Assembly (NCBI GenBank): GCA_007050895.1
Contig: SMYP01000153.1
Coordinates: forward strand, 1 to 5,316
Direction: 5' to 3'
Length of the DNA: 5,316 bases
DNA from: Candidatus Bathyarchaeota archaeon
GTDB lineage: Archaea; Thermoproteota; Bathyarchaeia; Bathyarchaeales; UBA233
The position numbers and the translations under genes are program-made. This document shows positions 1 to 5,173 of this stretch, piece by piece. The first letter of the stretch is position 1. Every line of letters begins with the position of its first letter. A model generated the notes under the pieces. That model had not been told where the DNA came from and did no database searches. It saw only the letters and a list, made by a program, of their open reading frames with translations.

Positions 1-566
1 TCCTCTAGTGAAGACTTGTAAATGTTGACTAGGCTAAATAGTCGCTTGTCAAATGAGGAAGTAGAGGAGACTTTGCCAGTCTTCTTGTCAAAACGTCGCA
101 GTAGACCTTGAGGATCTAGGGATACAACCTCTGCGCATCCTTTCAAGCGCTTAACAACTTCATACGAAACTTCACCAGCAATAGGTGCAACGTGAACTGC
201 CTTCGCTTGCAGGGACTTTGGCAAGTTACTTAAACTGATGGGGCCAGCGTTGCTTTCCAGCTTAAGGGTCCTATCTGACAAGTCTTTGCTGTAATCCAGA
301 TCAAAACGCGTTGTCTCCGCTTTCTCGAGTTTAACGACGTTGGAAACGTCTATGCCTTCTTCCCGAAGCAGCCACATATACGCCTCTGGGAAATCTTTAC
401 CAACCTTGGAAATCACGGAAACTGTTCCCTCTAGCCGTTTCGCCACAAAAGACACGTATGTTACGGACCCACCTAAAGCGACGAAAGGAGCCGAACGATT
501 CGGTAAACGAATACTATCTATTGCGAAATTACCAACAACTGTGACATCAAAAGTTTGGTTTTCCAT
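1..566 (-). CDS. PfkB/ribokinase-family carbohydrate or nucleoside kinase, N-terminal part (truncated by window edge)
   Basis: The frame is open from ATG at 566 to the left edge (188 complete codons), so this is the N-terminal part of a kinase usually about 270-320 residues long. Family enzymes transfer phosphate from a nucleotide to a hydroxyl of a sugar or nucleoside in the cytoplasm. Visible marks are the first beta strand with VGNFAIDSI (residues 11-19), the Gly-Gly of PfkB signature 1 (ALGGSVTYVS, 30-39), then VISKVGKDFP (51-60), TTRF (85-88) in the lid/substrate region, HVAPIAGE (125-132) and SLDPQGLLR (149-157). The signature-1 Asn is replaced (GGSVTY), as I recall for many archaeal members. 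The catalytic GAGD-type motif would lie outside the window. The start is firm: an in-frame TAA lies at 578-576 and no other start codon intervenes. A G-rich stretch (575-572) may serve as a weak ribosome site. The DPQG segment recalls the nucleoside/myo-inositol-kinase-like archaeal branch, but substrate cannot be assigned. Confidence 0.9.
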   Translation of the reverse strand, partial: MENQTFDVTVVGNFAIDSIRLPNRSAPFVALGGSVTYVSFVAKRLEGTVSVISKVGKDFPEAYMWLLREEGIDVSNVVKLEKAETTRFDLDYSKDLSDRTLKLESNAGPISLSNLPKSLQAKAVHVAPIAGEVSYEVVKRLKGCAEVVSLDPQGLLRRFDKKTGKVSSTSSFDKRLFSLVNIYKSSLE

Positions 567-598
567 TCGAGCCCCTTATGAAACACGTAATAGAACAA

Positions 599-613
599 CT
601 GATATATAGAATT
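599..613 (-). promoter_or_regulatory. Archaeal TATA-box promoter of the PfkB-family kinase gene
   Basis: On the minus strand the sequence reads AATTCTATATATCAG, with a TATATAT core at 608-602. Placing transcription about 26 bases downstream of the box centre gives a start near 579, hence a leader of about 13 bases before the ATG at 566. That leader would just include the G-rich stretch at 575-572. Box position and the firm gene start agree well; the exact initiation point is inferred. Confidence 0.6.
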
Positions 614-628
614 AGCTCAACCCAAAGA

Positions 629-650
629 TCAATGATTTTAAAATAATTGA
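629..650. promoter_or_regulatory. Near-perfect 22-bp palindrome upstream of the kinase promoter, candidate operator
   Basis: The left half reads TCAATGATTTT (629-639) and the reverse complement of the right half reads TCAATTATTTT (650-640), so 10 of 11 positions pair around the centre. It lies about 20 bases upstream of the kinase TATA box, where an archaeal activator would bind. The right half is identical over 11 bases to a site at 3710-3720 in the divergent promoter region. AT-richness makes palindromes easier to find by chance, so function is inferred from position and recurrence. Confidence 0.4.
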
Positions 651-892
651 AGACAAGAAGCTGACTTGGTGAATTTATGTTATTTTTGCTTTTTCGCGGC
701 TTCTATCTTGGTGCTTTGAGGTTAAGGGAATTTGTATTGCCCAATTAGTTAAATGACACATTCATTTCTCACCCAACAATAAACTGAAACTAACTATCGC
801 AGGCAGATAAAGATATGTTGGTAATTAGGCACAGCAACAAAAATGGATTAGCGAAATCAAAGGGTTTGCTGGGGTCCTGGACGACAGATCTT
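651..892. other. Intergenic stretch with no supported gene
   Basis: This is the middle of the 463-base gap between the kinase start (566) and the propeller gene stop (1030). I see no tRNA, no C/D-box RNA, no repeat array and no convincing reading frame on either strand. T-rich runs on the plus strand at about 678-695 could act as a terminator, but no plus-strand gene precedes them. The only features found in the gap are its flanks: the promoter and palindrome below 651, and terminator-like signals above 892. Confidence 0.5.
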
Positions 893-929
893 AAGGAGAA
901 AGAAGAATGAAGATGAATGATAATCTTCA
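893..929 (-). terminator. Candidate terminator: 7-bp hairpin followed by a pyrimidine tract
   Basis: Read on the minus strand, TGAAGAT (929-923) pairs with ATCTTCA (914-908) across an 8-base loop. It is followed at once by the T/C-rich run TTCTTCTTTCTCCTT (907-893). It lies about 100 bases past the stop of the propeller gene on the same strand. Archaeal termination depends mainly on T-rich tracts, so the pyrimidine run may matter more than the hairpin. It could be a second, backup terminator after the one at 983-1002. Confidence 0.4.
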
Positions 930-982
930 CTTCCATCCAGAGCCCTCTCAGCCCCATTTCTCCTATGCAACTAAGATTTTAA

Positions 983-1002
983 CCCCGAAAAAAAGAAGGG
1001 GG
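983..1002 (-). terminator. Candidate T-rich terminator of the propeller gene
   Basis: The minus strand holds a C5 run (1002-998), then TTCTTTTTTTC including seven consecutive T (994-988), then G4 (986-983). It starts 28 bases beyond the TAA stop of the propeller gene. C-run and G-run could pair as a short stem with the T tract in the loop, but the T tract itself is the recognised archaeal termination signal. Position directly after the gene supports the call. Confidence 0.45.
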
Positions 1003-1029
1003 AAACTTGGTTGTGGTTTTGCTGCCTGT

Positions 1030-3654
1030 TTATCGCTTCCTGAGCATCAGGATTATCAATAGCCCAACGATTATGATTGCAATGATTGCTCCTGCACCTA
1101 TGCCTAGCACGTATGTGTCAGTCATTGGTGCTGGTGTCGGTGTTGGTGCTGCTGTTGGTTCTGGCGCTTCTTCAACGTTTATAGCGGTTTCAGCGTACGA
1201 ACCCCAATAGGATTCTGAACCTTCAAACGTAGCTATCACAGTGTATTTTCCTGGAACGGGTGGAGTAAATGCGCAACTGAACGAACCGCTTGCGTCGCTT
1301 GTAGCTCTGCCAACCTCATAATAGTTCCCGTTTGGATCGAGTACCGTCAGGATTACTTCAACGCCAGTAACGTCGGTTGGACATGGTTTTTGCATGTAAA
1401 CGTATTCCATCCAAGCAGCCATGCTTTCGTCAGAGACAGCAGCAACACCGTTCGGGAACCGTGCTGCCTGCTCAGCTTGCTTGGTACCTGCAGCGATGTC
1501 AATGACTGTGCCTTCCAATAATACTGCGCCTCCGTTAACTGAAACCTTCGGTGATGCAGTAACAGTTGTTTGGCTTGGTCCCTTGCCAACACTGTACACT
1601 TGCATGTCATAACAGTTTAGGTACGCAAAGTAACCGTCCGCGACAACGTCGTATTGACCAACATACATGCCTGTACCCCATCCTGTCAAAGTCCATATTT
1701 CTTCGCCAGTCGTAGCGTTAACACATCGGTATTTTGCATCTCTGTAGTATGGCGAACCGGGGGAGTGTTCAGTAGTACCTAGGTACACTTTTCCGTCGGC
1801 AATAACGTCGACAAAGATCGGGTAGTGTCCCCACGCAGTTTCCAGCCCAGCATCAGTGCTGTTGCCTTCTCCGCCGTTACCATACGTCCACAATAGAGTT
1901 CCATCAGCTATATCATAGCAGTAGAGTATTCCGCCAAAGCCAGCCATATAGAGTTTCCCGTAAGCTGCACGAGATACACATCTAATAGTGTCATAGGCAT
2001 GCACAGGATCGCTGTTAGTCCACAGGAGGTTCCCATTTTCTAGACTATAGCCATAATGCACCATAGTTTCTTTGTCTTCCATAATGAAGACGCCAAGCTC
2101 TGGATCCCATGCAGTGATTTCGCGGCTTACGTTATTTGGTGCTACAGGATAATGCTTTGTCCAAAGTATGCGACCTTCAGAACCAGGTGCTAAGCTCACT
2201 GCGGTAACATTCGCTCCATCCTCGCTAATGCTTCCTCCGAAAACACCCACATGTGTCCCGAAACTGCCCTGAGTCAATAGTAACTTGTCATTGAAACTAG
2301 CTTCCCGCCAAATGCTCCACGACCCTGAACCCAATTGTGACATTGAAACGTTCCAATCATAGTACCAGTCGCCGCTAGCATCTATCTCTCCTGGATACCA
2401 GTTTGCAGCGCCTATTTGTCCAGGACTCTGCCAGTTTATGCGAGATGAGTTCCACTGCAGTAGACGATATTCAGGATTCTGTCTTGAGCCAACGTTGCTG
2501 AGAACGTATGTGATAACTTCTCCCTTTGGACCTGCAACTGATACTCCTGAGGGAACACCACTTATATCCGTGCTCGTTGGTAGACCTGTCCGTGGATCAT
2601 ATGCACCTGCAAAGTTTCTTGTGAACAGCAGGCCATTTGGAAGAATTCCATGCTGGTTTCCATCGTCGTAAGAGTAGTAGTAGCCAAATGCTGGGTCAGA
2701 CAACCCAGTCCCAGACGCGCCTATCTCGGCATTATACCATATTTCTTCGCCAGTGCGCAGGTCAAGACATATCCAGCCTCCGCCTCCGCCTGAGTTGCCA
2801 TATGGCAGTTCGAAGTAGAGTCTTCCGTGCATACATAGAGCATTGCTGAATCTTGTGTTGTATGAACCGCCCATGTAGAATGTGTTGCCTTCGCGGTCGA
2901 GGTAGCCGCCTCCGACAACTCCGCCGTCCTGAATAGGTCGTGTCCACATAACGTGGGGACTATTGGGTCCTGTACCATATGGTTGGTATCTAGCATATCC
3001 AGCACCGCCTGTAGCAGTTTCGCCAGTAAGAATGTAGGGAGGCCCTAGCCAGTTAGATCCGATAGTCCACCAGTCTAAGTTCTGACCCTCTATAGGTCGA
3101 GTCCAGTATTCTGTTGGAAGCGGATAACTGAGTCTGGCTTCAGGGAGTTGTTCTTCCTGCACAGTAACATGTGTTGTCGCGCTTGCCTCGGTAAAAACAT
3201 CATTGCTGTATGAACCACTCCAAGTATATGTTTGTCCTGGGTATTCAAACAGAAGTGTGTATGTTCCAATTTGAGTTGGTGTATAGGACGTATATTGTAT
3301 GCTTGTTGTGTCCGTAACAACATCCCAACTCATCACTTCTGTCGTATCATCTGGTGCTGTGATAGTGAGCTTGTAGTCATGTCGCCTAATGTCATTGGTC
3401 ACAACGGCACTGGGCAGTGGTGTGTCAACCCACATCACAATGGCCATTCTTTGACCGACTCCTACAGGGTCAGGTGTGGCAACGATGTAGGCGTAGGAAA
3501 TTATAGTCCAGGGGGGGTCATGAGCAGTAGCTAAAGGCACAGCAACAAGTGTGACAGCCATAGTTAATGTCAAAACCAATGCAATCAAAGTAGCTTTAGA
3601 TTTTCCTGTTGAAATTTTCGTAATTCTCTCTCTCCTTTTAAGTTGTAAATCCAA
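1030..3654 (-). CDS. Secreted, membrane-anchored PQQ-like beta-propeller protein with Ig-like domains
   Basis: An 874-residue predicted surface protein of unknown substrate. Residues 1-44 look like a signal peptide (basic start, hydrophobic LIALVLTLTMAVTLVAVPLA, cleavage likely after ATA44). Residues about 50-166 look Ig-like. The propeller spans about 175-690 and carries PQQ-type blade motifs: WICLDLRTGEEIW (294-306), GYSLENGNLLW (535-545), CYDIADGTLLW (579-589) and CVNATTGEEIW (644-654). A second Ig-like domain (about 695-826) has a conserved-looking insert (about 719-760). A Pro/Thr-rich linker (828-843) leads to a membrane helix (about 848-870) ending LRKR, so nearly the whole chain faces outside. 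Six N-glycosylation sequons lie at 402, 435, 482, 508, 598 and 646. PQQ-like repeats in such archaeal proteins generally act as scaffolds or binding surfaces; quinone binding or dehydrogenase activity is not shown. The TTG start at 3654 is doubtful: a ribosome site inside the frame points to ATT at 3624 (864 residues). Confidence 0.93.
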   Translation of the reverse strand: MDLQLKRRERITKISTGKSKATLIALVLTLTMAVTLVAVPLATAHDPPWTIISYAYIVATPDPVGVGQRMAIVMWVDTPLPSAVVTNDIRRHDYKLTITAPDDTTEVMSWDVVTDTTSIQYTSYTPTQIGTYTLLFEYPGQTYTWSGSYSNDVFTEASATTHVTVQEEQLPEARLSYPLPTEYWTRPIEGQNLDWWTIGSNWLGPPYILTGETATGGAGYARYQPYGTGPNSPHVMWTRPIQDGGVVGGGYLDREGNTFYMGGSYNTRFSNALCMHGRLYFELPYGNSGGGGGWICLDLRTGEEIWYNAEIGASGTGLSDPAFGYYYSYDDGNQHGILPNGLLFTRNFAGAYDPRTGLPTSTDISGVPSGVSVAGPKGEVITYVLSNVGSRQNPEYRLLQWNSSRINWQSPGQIGAANWYPGEIDASGDWYYDWNVSMSQLGSGSWSIWREASFNDKLLLTQGSFGTHVGVFGGSISEDGANVTAVSLAPGSEGRILWTKHYPVAPNNVSREITAWDPELGVFIMEDKETMVHYGYSLENGNLLWTNSDPVHAYDTIRCVSRAAYGKLYMAGFGGILYCYDIADGTLLWTYGNGGEGNSTDAGLETAWGHYPIFVDVIADGKVYLGTTEHSPGSPYYRDAKYRCVNATTGEEIWTLTGWGTGMYVGQYDVVADGYFAYLNCYDMQVYSVGKGPSQTTVTASPKVSVNGGAVLLEGTVIDIAAGTKQAEQAARFPNGVAAVSDESMAAWMEYVYMQKPCPTDVTGVEVILTVLDPNGNYYEVGRATSDASGSFSCAFTPPVPGKYTVIATFEGSESYWGSYAETAINVEEAPEPTAAPTPTPAPMTDTYVLGIGAGAIIAIIIVGLLIILMLRKR
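3632..3636 (-). promoter_or_regulatory. Shine-Dalgarno sequence inside the annotated frame, pointing to an ATT start at 3624
   Basis: On the minus strand AGGAG (3636-3632), within AAAAGGAGAGAGAG, is followed after 7 bases by an in-frame ATT codon (3624-3622). Translation from it would give MTKISTGKSKATLIAL and so on, a compact signal peptide. The upstream TTG at 3654 has no ribosome site before it and lies near the predicted transcription start. Either translation begins at a rare AUU codon, or the TTG is used on a leaderless message and this purine run merely encodes KRRER. Confidence 0.5.
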
Positions 3655-3673
3655 ATTACTAGAAAATCACTAA

Positions 3674-3682
3674 TAAAATATA
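3674..3682 (-). promoter_or_regulatory. TATA box of the propeller gene
   Basis: The minus strand reads GAG-TATATTTTA-TTAG, with the box at 3682-3674. Placing transcription about 26 bases from the box centre gives a start near 3652, essentially at the TTG codon (3654-3652) and about 28 bases before the ATT codon at 3624. This leader length fits the Shine-Dalgarno sequence at 3636-3632. Confidence 0.6.
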
Positions 3683-3708
3683 CTCACCTATTGTGAATAC
3701 AAATAAAT

Positions 3709-3723
3709 GTCAATTATTTTGAC
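3709..3723. promoter_or_regulatory. Inverted repeat in the divergent promoter region, candidate operator
   Basis: GTCAA (3709-3713) and TTGAC (3719-3723) form a 5-bp inverted repeat around TTATT. It includes TCAATTATTTT (3710-3720), an exact 11-base copy of one half of the palindrome at 629-650. A looser copy, TCAACAATTTT, lies at 3755-3765. The element is about 27 bases upstream of the propeller TATA box and upstream of the plus-strand operon, so one bound protein could affect both directions. Binding is inferred. Confidence 0.38.
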
Positions 3724-3805
3724 TTGAAATCATATACACATACTAGGAACTAAATCAACAATTTTAATTACTCATAATAAGCTTGAAAAAAAAGGGAAAA
3801 ATCCG

Positions 3806-3813
3806 TTTTATAC
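3806..3813 (+). promoter_or_regulatory. Candidate TATA box of the 7-TM/winged-helix operon
   Basis: TTTTATAC (3806-3813) follows a purine-rich run (about 3786-3801) that could act as a BRE-like region. It predicts transcription near 3836, giving a leader of about 37 bases to the ATG at 3873 and excluding the TTG at 3783. Another TATA-like sequence, CATATACA (3731-3738), would start transcription near 3760 and would allow the TTG start. I prefer the first because it fits the better-supported ATG. Confidence 0.45.
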
Positions 3814-3872
3814 ACAACCGTTTTTTCACAAGAATAAGAAAACAAATAAAGCATGTTAAACAAATTAGCATC

Positions 3873-4565
3873 ATGTATGAAGATATCAGGATAGTTATAG
3901 AAGTTGCATCTGCAATCATATGTTTCATTCTAGTTTGGTTTATGGTGAAACCATACAGTCTAACCCGAGAAGGAAGATATCTTGGCCTACCTCTCGGATT
4001 TTGCTTTCTTGGAATAGGATCTGTTATCAGCGCTATAGCTACTGCCACACCAGGCTATTTCCAAAGCCAATTAGCTTGGCTCCAGCTACTTCCAAGAACA
4101 TTTGCATTCCTCTTTCTCGCAGTAACTTACTACTTTTCAAAAAAACCCTCAAGGAAATCCAGATTTATATGGGACTCAGCAATTAGTTTGCTACTTCTAA
4201 GTTTGTTATCTTTAGTCTTGTTACTAATAATCAATCCTCAATTTGCCACAATGGATAGTTACTTTAATTTTGCATTCTATTTTCGAGCATGCAACCTAAT
4301 TTGTCTTTTCTACATTTCTATTCACACACTTCATAATCACATAAAAACCTTAGAAACTTCAACCATTGTGATACCATTCGGTTTTATTCTGATGGGAATA
4401 AGCCAATATTCCATAATGATTTTCTCCATTGACAGAAGCCTTTTTGCATTCTGGGGAACCATAGTACTGCGTTTTGCATCCTTTGCTGCCTTCCTTTACG
4501 TTTCATGCAAAGCGTTCCACTGTATTGACAAACAGGTTGTAAGTGATGAAAAAGAAACCTCGTAG
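3873..4565 (+). CDS. Seven-transmembrane archaeal protein of unknown function, probable sensor partner of the downstream regulator
   Basis: From ATG at 3873 this gives 230 residues with seven hydrophobic helices, at about residues 9-25, 36-56, 72-89, 102-121, 129-148, 162-184 and 191-211. Positive loops (KPYSLTREGRY after helix 1, SKKPSRKSR after helix 3) and a charged tail (DKQVVSDEKETS) place the N-terminus outside and C-terminus in the cytoplasm. The same frame extends upstream to TTG at 3783, adding 30 residues rich in Lys and Arg. That extension would be outside the membrane, against the positive-inside rule, and lacks a ribosome site, so I prefer the ATG. No kinase, enzyme or transporter motif is visible. 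The layout resembles the 7-TM sensor modules of archaeal signalling proteins, with no output domain attached. Its stop codon lies inside the next gene (20-base overlap), so the two are probably co-translated. I do not recognise a named family; the sensory role is inferred from context. Confidence 0.88.
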   Translation: MYEDIRIVIEVASAIICFILVWFMVKPYSLTREGRYLGLPLGFCFLGIGSVISAIATATPGYFQSQLAWLQLLPRTFAFLFLAVTYYFSKKPSRKSRFIWDSAISLLLLSLLSLVLLLIINPQFATMDSYFNFAFYFRACNLICLFYISIHTLHNHIKTLETSTIVIPFGFILMGISQYSIMIFSIDRSLFAFWGTIVLRFASFAAFLYVSCKAFHCIDKQVVSDEKETS

Positions 4566-4824
4566 AGATAAATTCAAAATTTACGGGGATCTACTGTCTG
4601 CGCTATACTATTCCTCTAGCGCCGAAAAAATAGTGCTAACACAAATTCAGACAAAAATTAATGTCCCATATGATCGCTTGAAAACTTACATTGAAGAAAC
4701 AAAAAATCTTGGTTTAATTCAGGACGACGATTCTCTGACTTTGACCAAAAAAGGACTACAATATGTCCAAATGTATAACCGAGTTCTTGATTTCATGAAA
4801 CGGATGGGAATGCCATACCAATAA
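4546..4824 (+). CDS. Winged helix-turn-helix DNA-binding protein (HTH_45/ArnR1-like)
   Basis: A 92-residue basic protein that looks complete as a stand-alone archaeal winged-helix transcription regulator. Helix 1 is KIYGDLLSALYYS (11-23), helix 2 about TQIQTKIN (32-39), and the recognition helix about YDRLKTYIEETKNLG (42-56). A short wing follows (LIQDDDSLTLTKKG, 57-70). The long C-terminal helix LQYVQMYNRVLDFMKRMG (71-88) matches the extended dimerisation helix of the HTH_45 family. The LTKKG turn before the last helix is typical. It starts inside the 7-TM gene (20-base overlap). GTG at 4543 is an alternative start one codon earlier; ATG at 4546 has AGGT (4534-4537) 8 bases upstream and is preferred. 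It has no membrane segment, unlike the membrane-bound ArnR of Sulfolobus, but the partner upstream could supply one. Target genes are unknown; the divergent promoter region is the obvious candidate. Confidence 0.92.
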   Translation: MKKKPRRDKFKIYGDLLSALYYSSSAEKIVLTQIQTKINVPYDRLKTYIEETKNLGLIQDDDSLTLTKKGLQYVQMYNRVLDFMKRMGMPYQ

Positions 4825-5036
4825 TTGAAACTTTCCATGATCTTACATACAGTAGATAAACCCACATTCACAACCAAACTTCACTTTGATTTATAAGAAG
4901 AAATGCAATATGTGCTAAAAAAAGAACGCGGGCATATTTTTGGTTGCTCTAATCGTTTAAACTTCATTCGAAATAGCCAGCCAATTAGAAATTCTTTGTG
5001 GACCTAAACATGCAATTAAACTAAAAAGGCTCATCA
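4825..5036. other. Gap after the regulator gene, no supported gene
   Basis: This is the left part of the 349-base convergent gap between the winged-helix gene and the gene entering from the right. It is AT-rich. A TATA-like TGATTTATAAG (about 4888-4898) precedes an ATG at 4903 that opens only a 34-codon frame with nothing to support it. A T5 run at about 4936-4940 might end plus-strand transcription. No tRNA, repeat or recognised RNA is visible. Confidence 0.45.
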
Positions 5037-5055
5037 GTTTCAGTACATCTGAAAC
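5037..5055. repeat. 7-bp perfect inverted repeat (hairpin)
   Basis: GTTTCAG (5037-5043) and CTGAAAC (5049-5055) pair perfectly across a 5-base loop TACAT. On the plus strand it is followed by GAGTTTTGTTG, mildly T-rich, so it could contribute to ending transcription of the winged-helix operon. It could also be a protein-binding site, as it has the size of a dimer operator. Confidence 0.45.
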
Positions 5056-5101
5056 GAGTTTTGTTGAAACGATATAACCCCAACCACGACACGACCTATA
5101 T

Positions 5102-5159
5102 AGAAATAACTGCACTTGCAAAAACTTTTTCTGTGATATGGCTGCAAGAGGTTATTTCT
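5102..5159. repeat. Long imperfect hairpin, 9-bp outer and 6-bp inner stem, between convergent genes
   Basis: AGAAATAAC (5102-5110) pairs perfectly with GTTATTTCT (5151-5159). Inside it, CTTGCA (5115-5120) pairs with TGCAAG (5143-5148), and C5113 pairs with G5150. One mismatch and a 2-base bulge separate the stems, and the loop has 22 bases including T5. It begins 14 bases after the stop of the minus-strand gene ending at 5174, so it would form at the 3' end of that message. It may be a terminator or mRNA 3'-end structure; a small RNA is possible. Confidence 0.5.
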
Positions 5160-5173
5160 CTCGCTCTTACAGG

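Noticed and set aside
340..609. 89-codon open frame on the plus strand
   Set aside because: It lies antisense to the kinase gene, whose frame carries clear family motifs; the plus frame gives no recognisable protein.
790..957. 55-codon minus-strand frame downstream of the propeller gene, preceded by AGGAG
   Set aside because: Ribosome-site spacing is only about 2-3 bases, it follows a probable terminator, and the sequence contains a terminator-like hairpin. It was left out for lack of any protein-level support, although a small membrane peptide is not strictly excluded.
907..1062. 51-codon plus-strand frame preceded by AAGGAGA with good spacing
   Set aside because: It crosses the terminator-like tract and the 3' end of the propeller gene antisense, and its protein has no domain-like or membrane character. 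The purine run is more simply the complement of the pyrimidine tract of the hairpin terminator.
1007..1210. 67-codon plus-strand frame with a Gly/Val/Ala-rich repeat
   Set aside because: The repeat is the antisense image of the Pro/Thr-rich linker of the propeller protein.
2721..3323. Several minus-strand frames of 61-94 codons inside the propeller gene
   Set aside because: They are alternative frames within a gene that has an intact, motif-bearing long frame.
3764..4048. 94-codon minus-strand frame opposite the 7-TM gene
   Set aside because: Its hydrophobic stretch is the antisense image of the membrane helices of the real gene.
4903..5007. 34-codon plus-strand frame after a TATA-like sequence
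   Set aside because: Very short, no real ribosome site, and no recognisable features.
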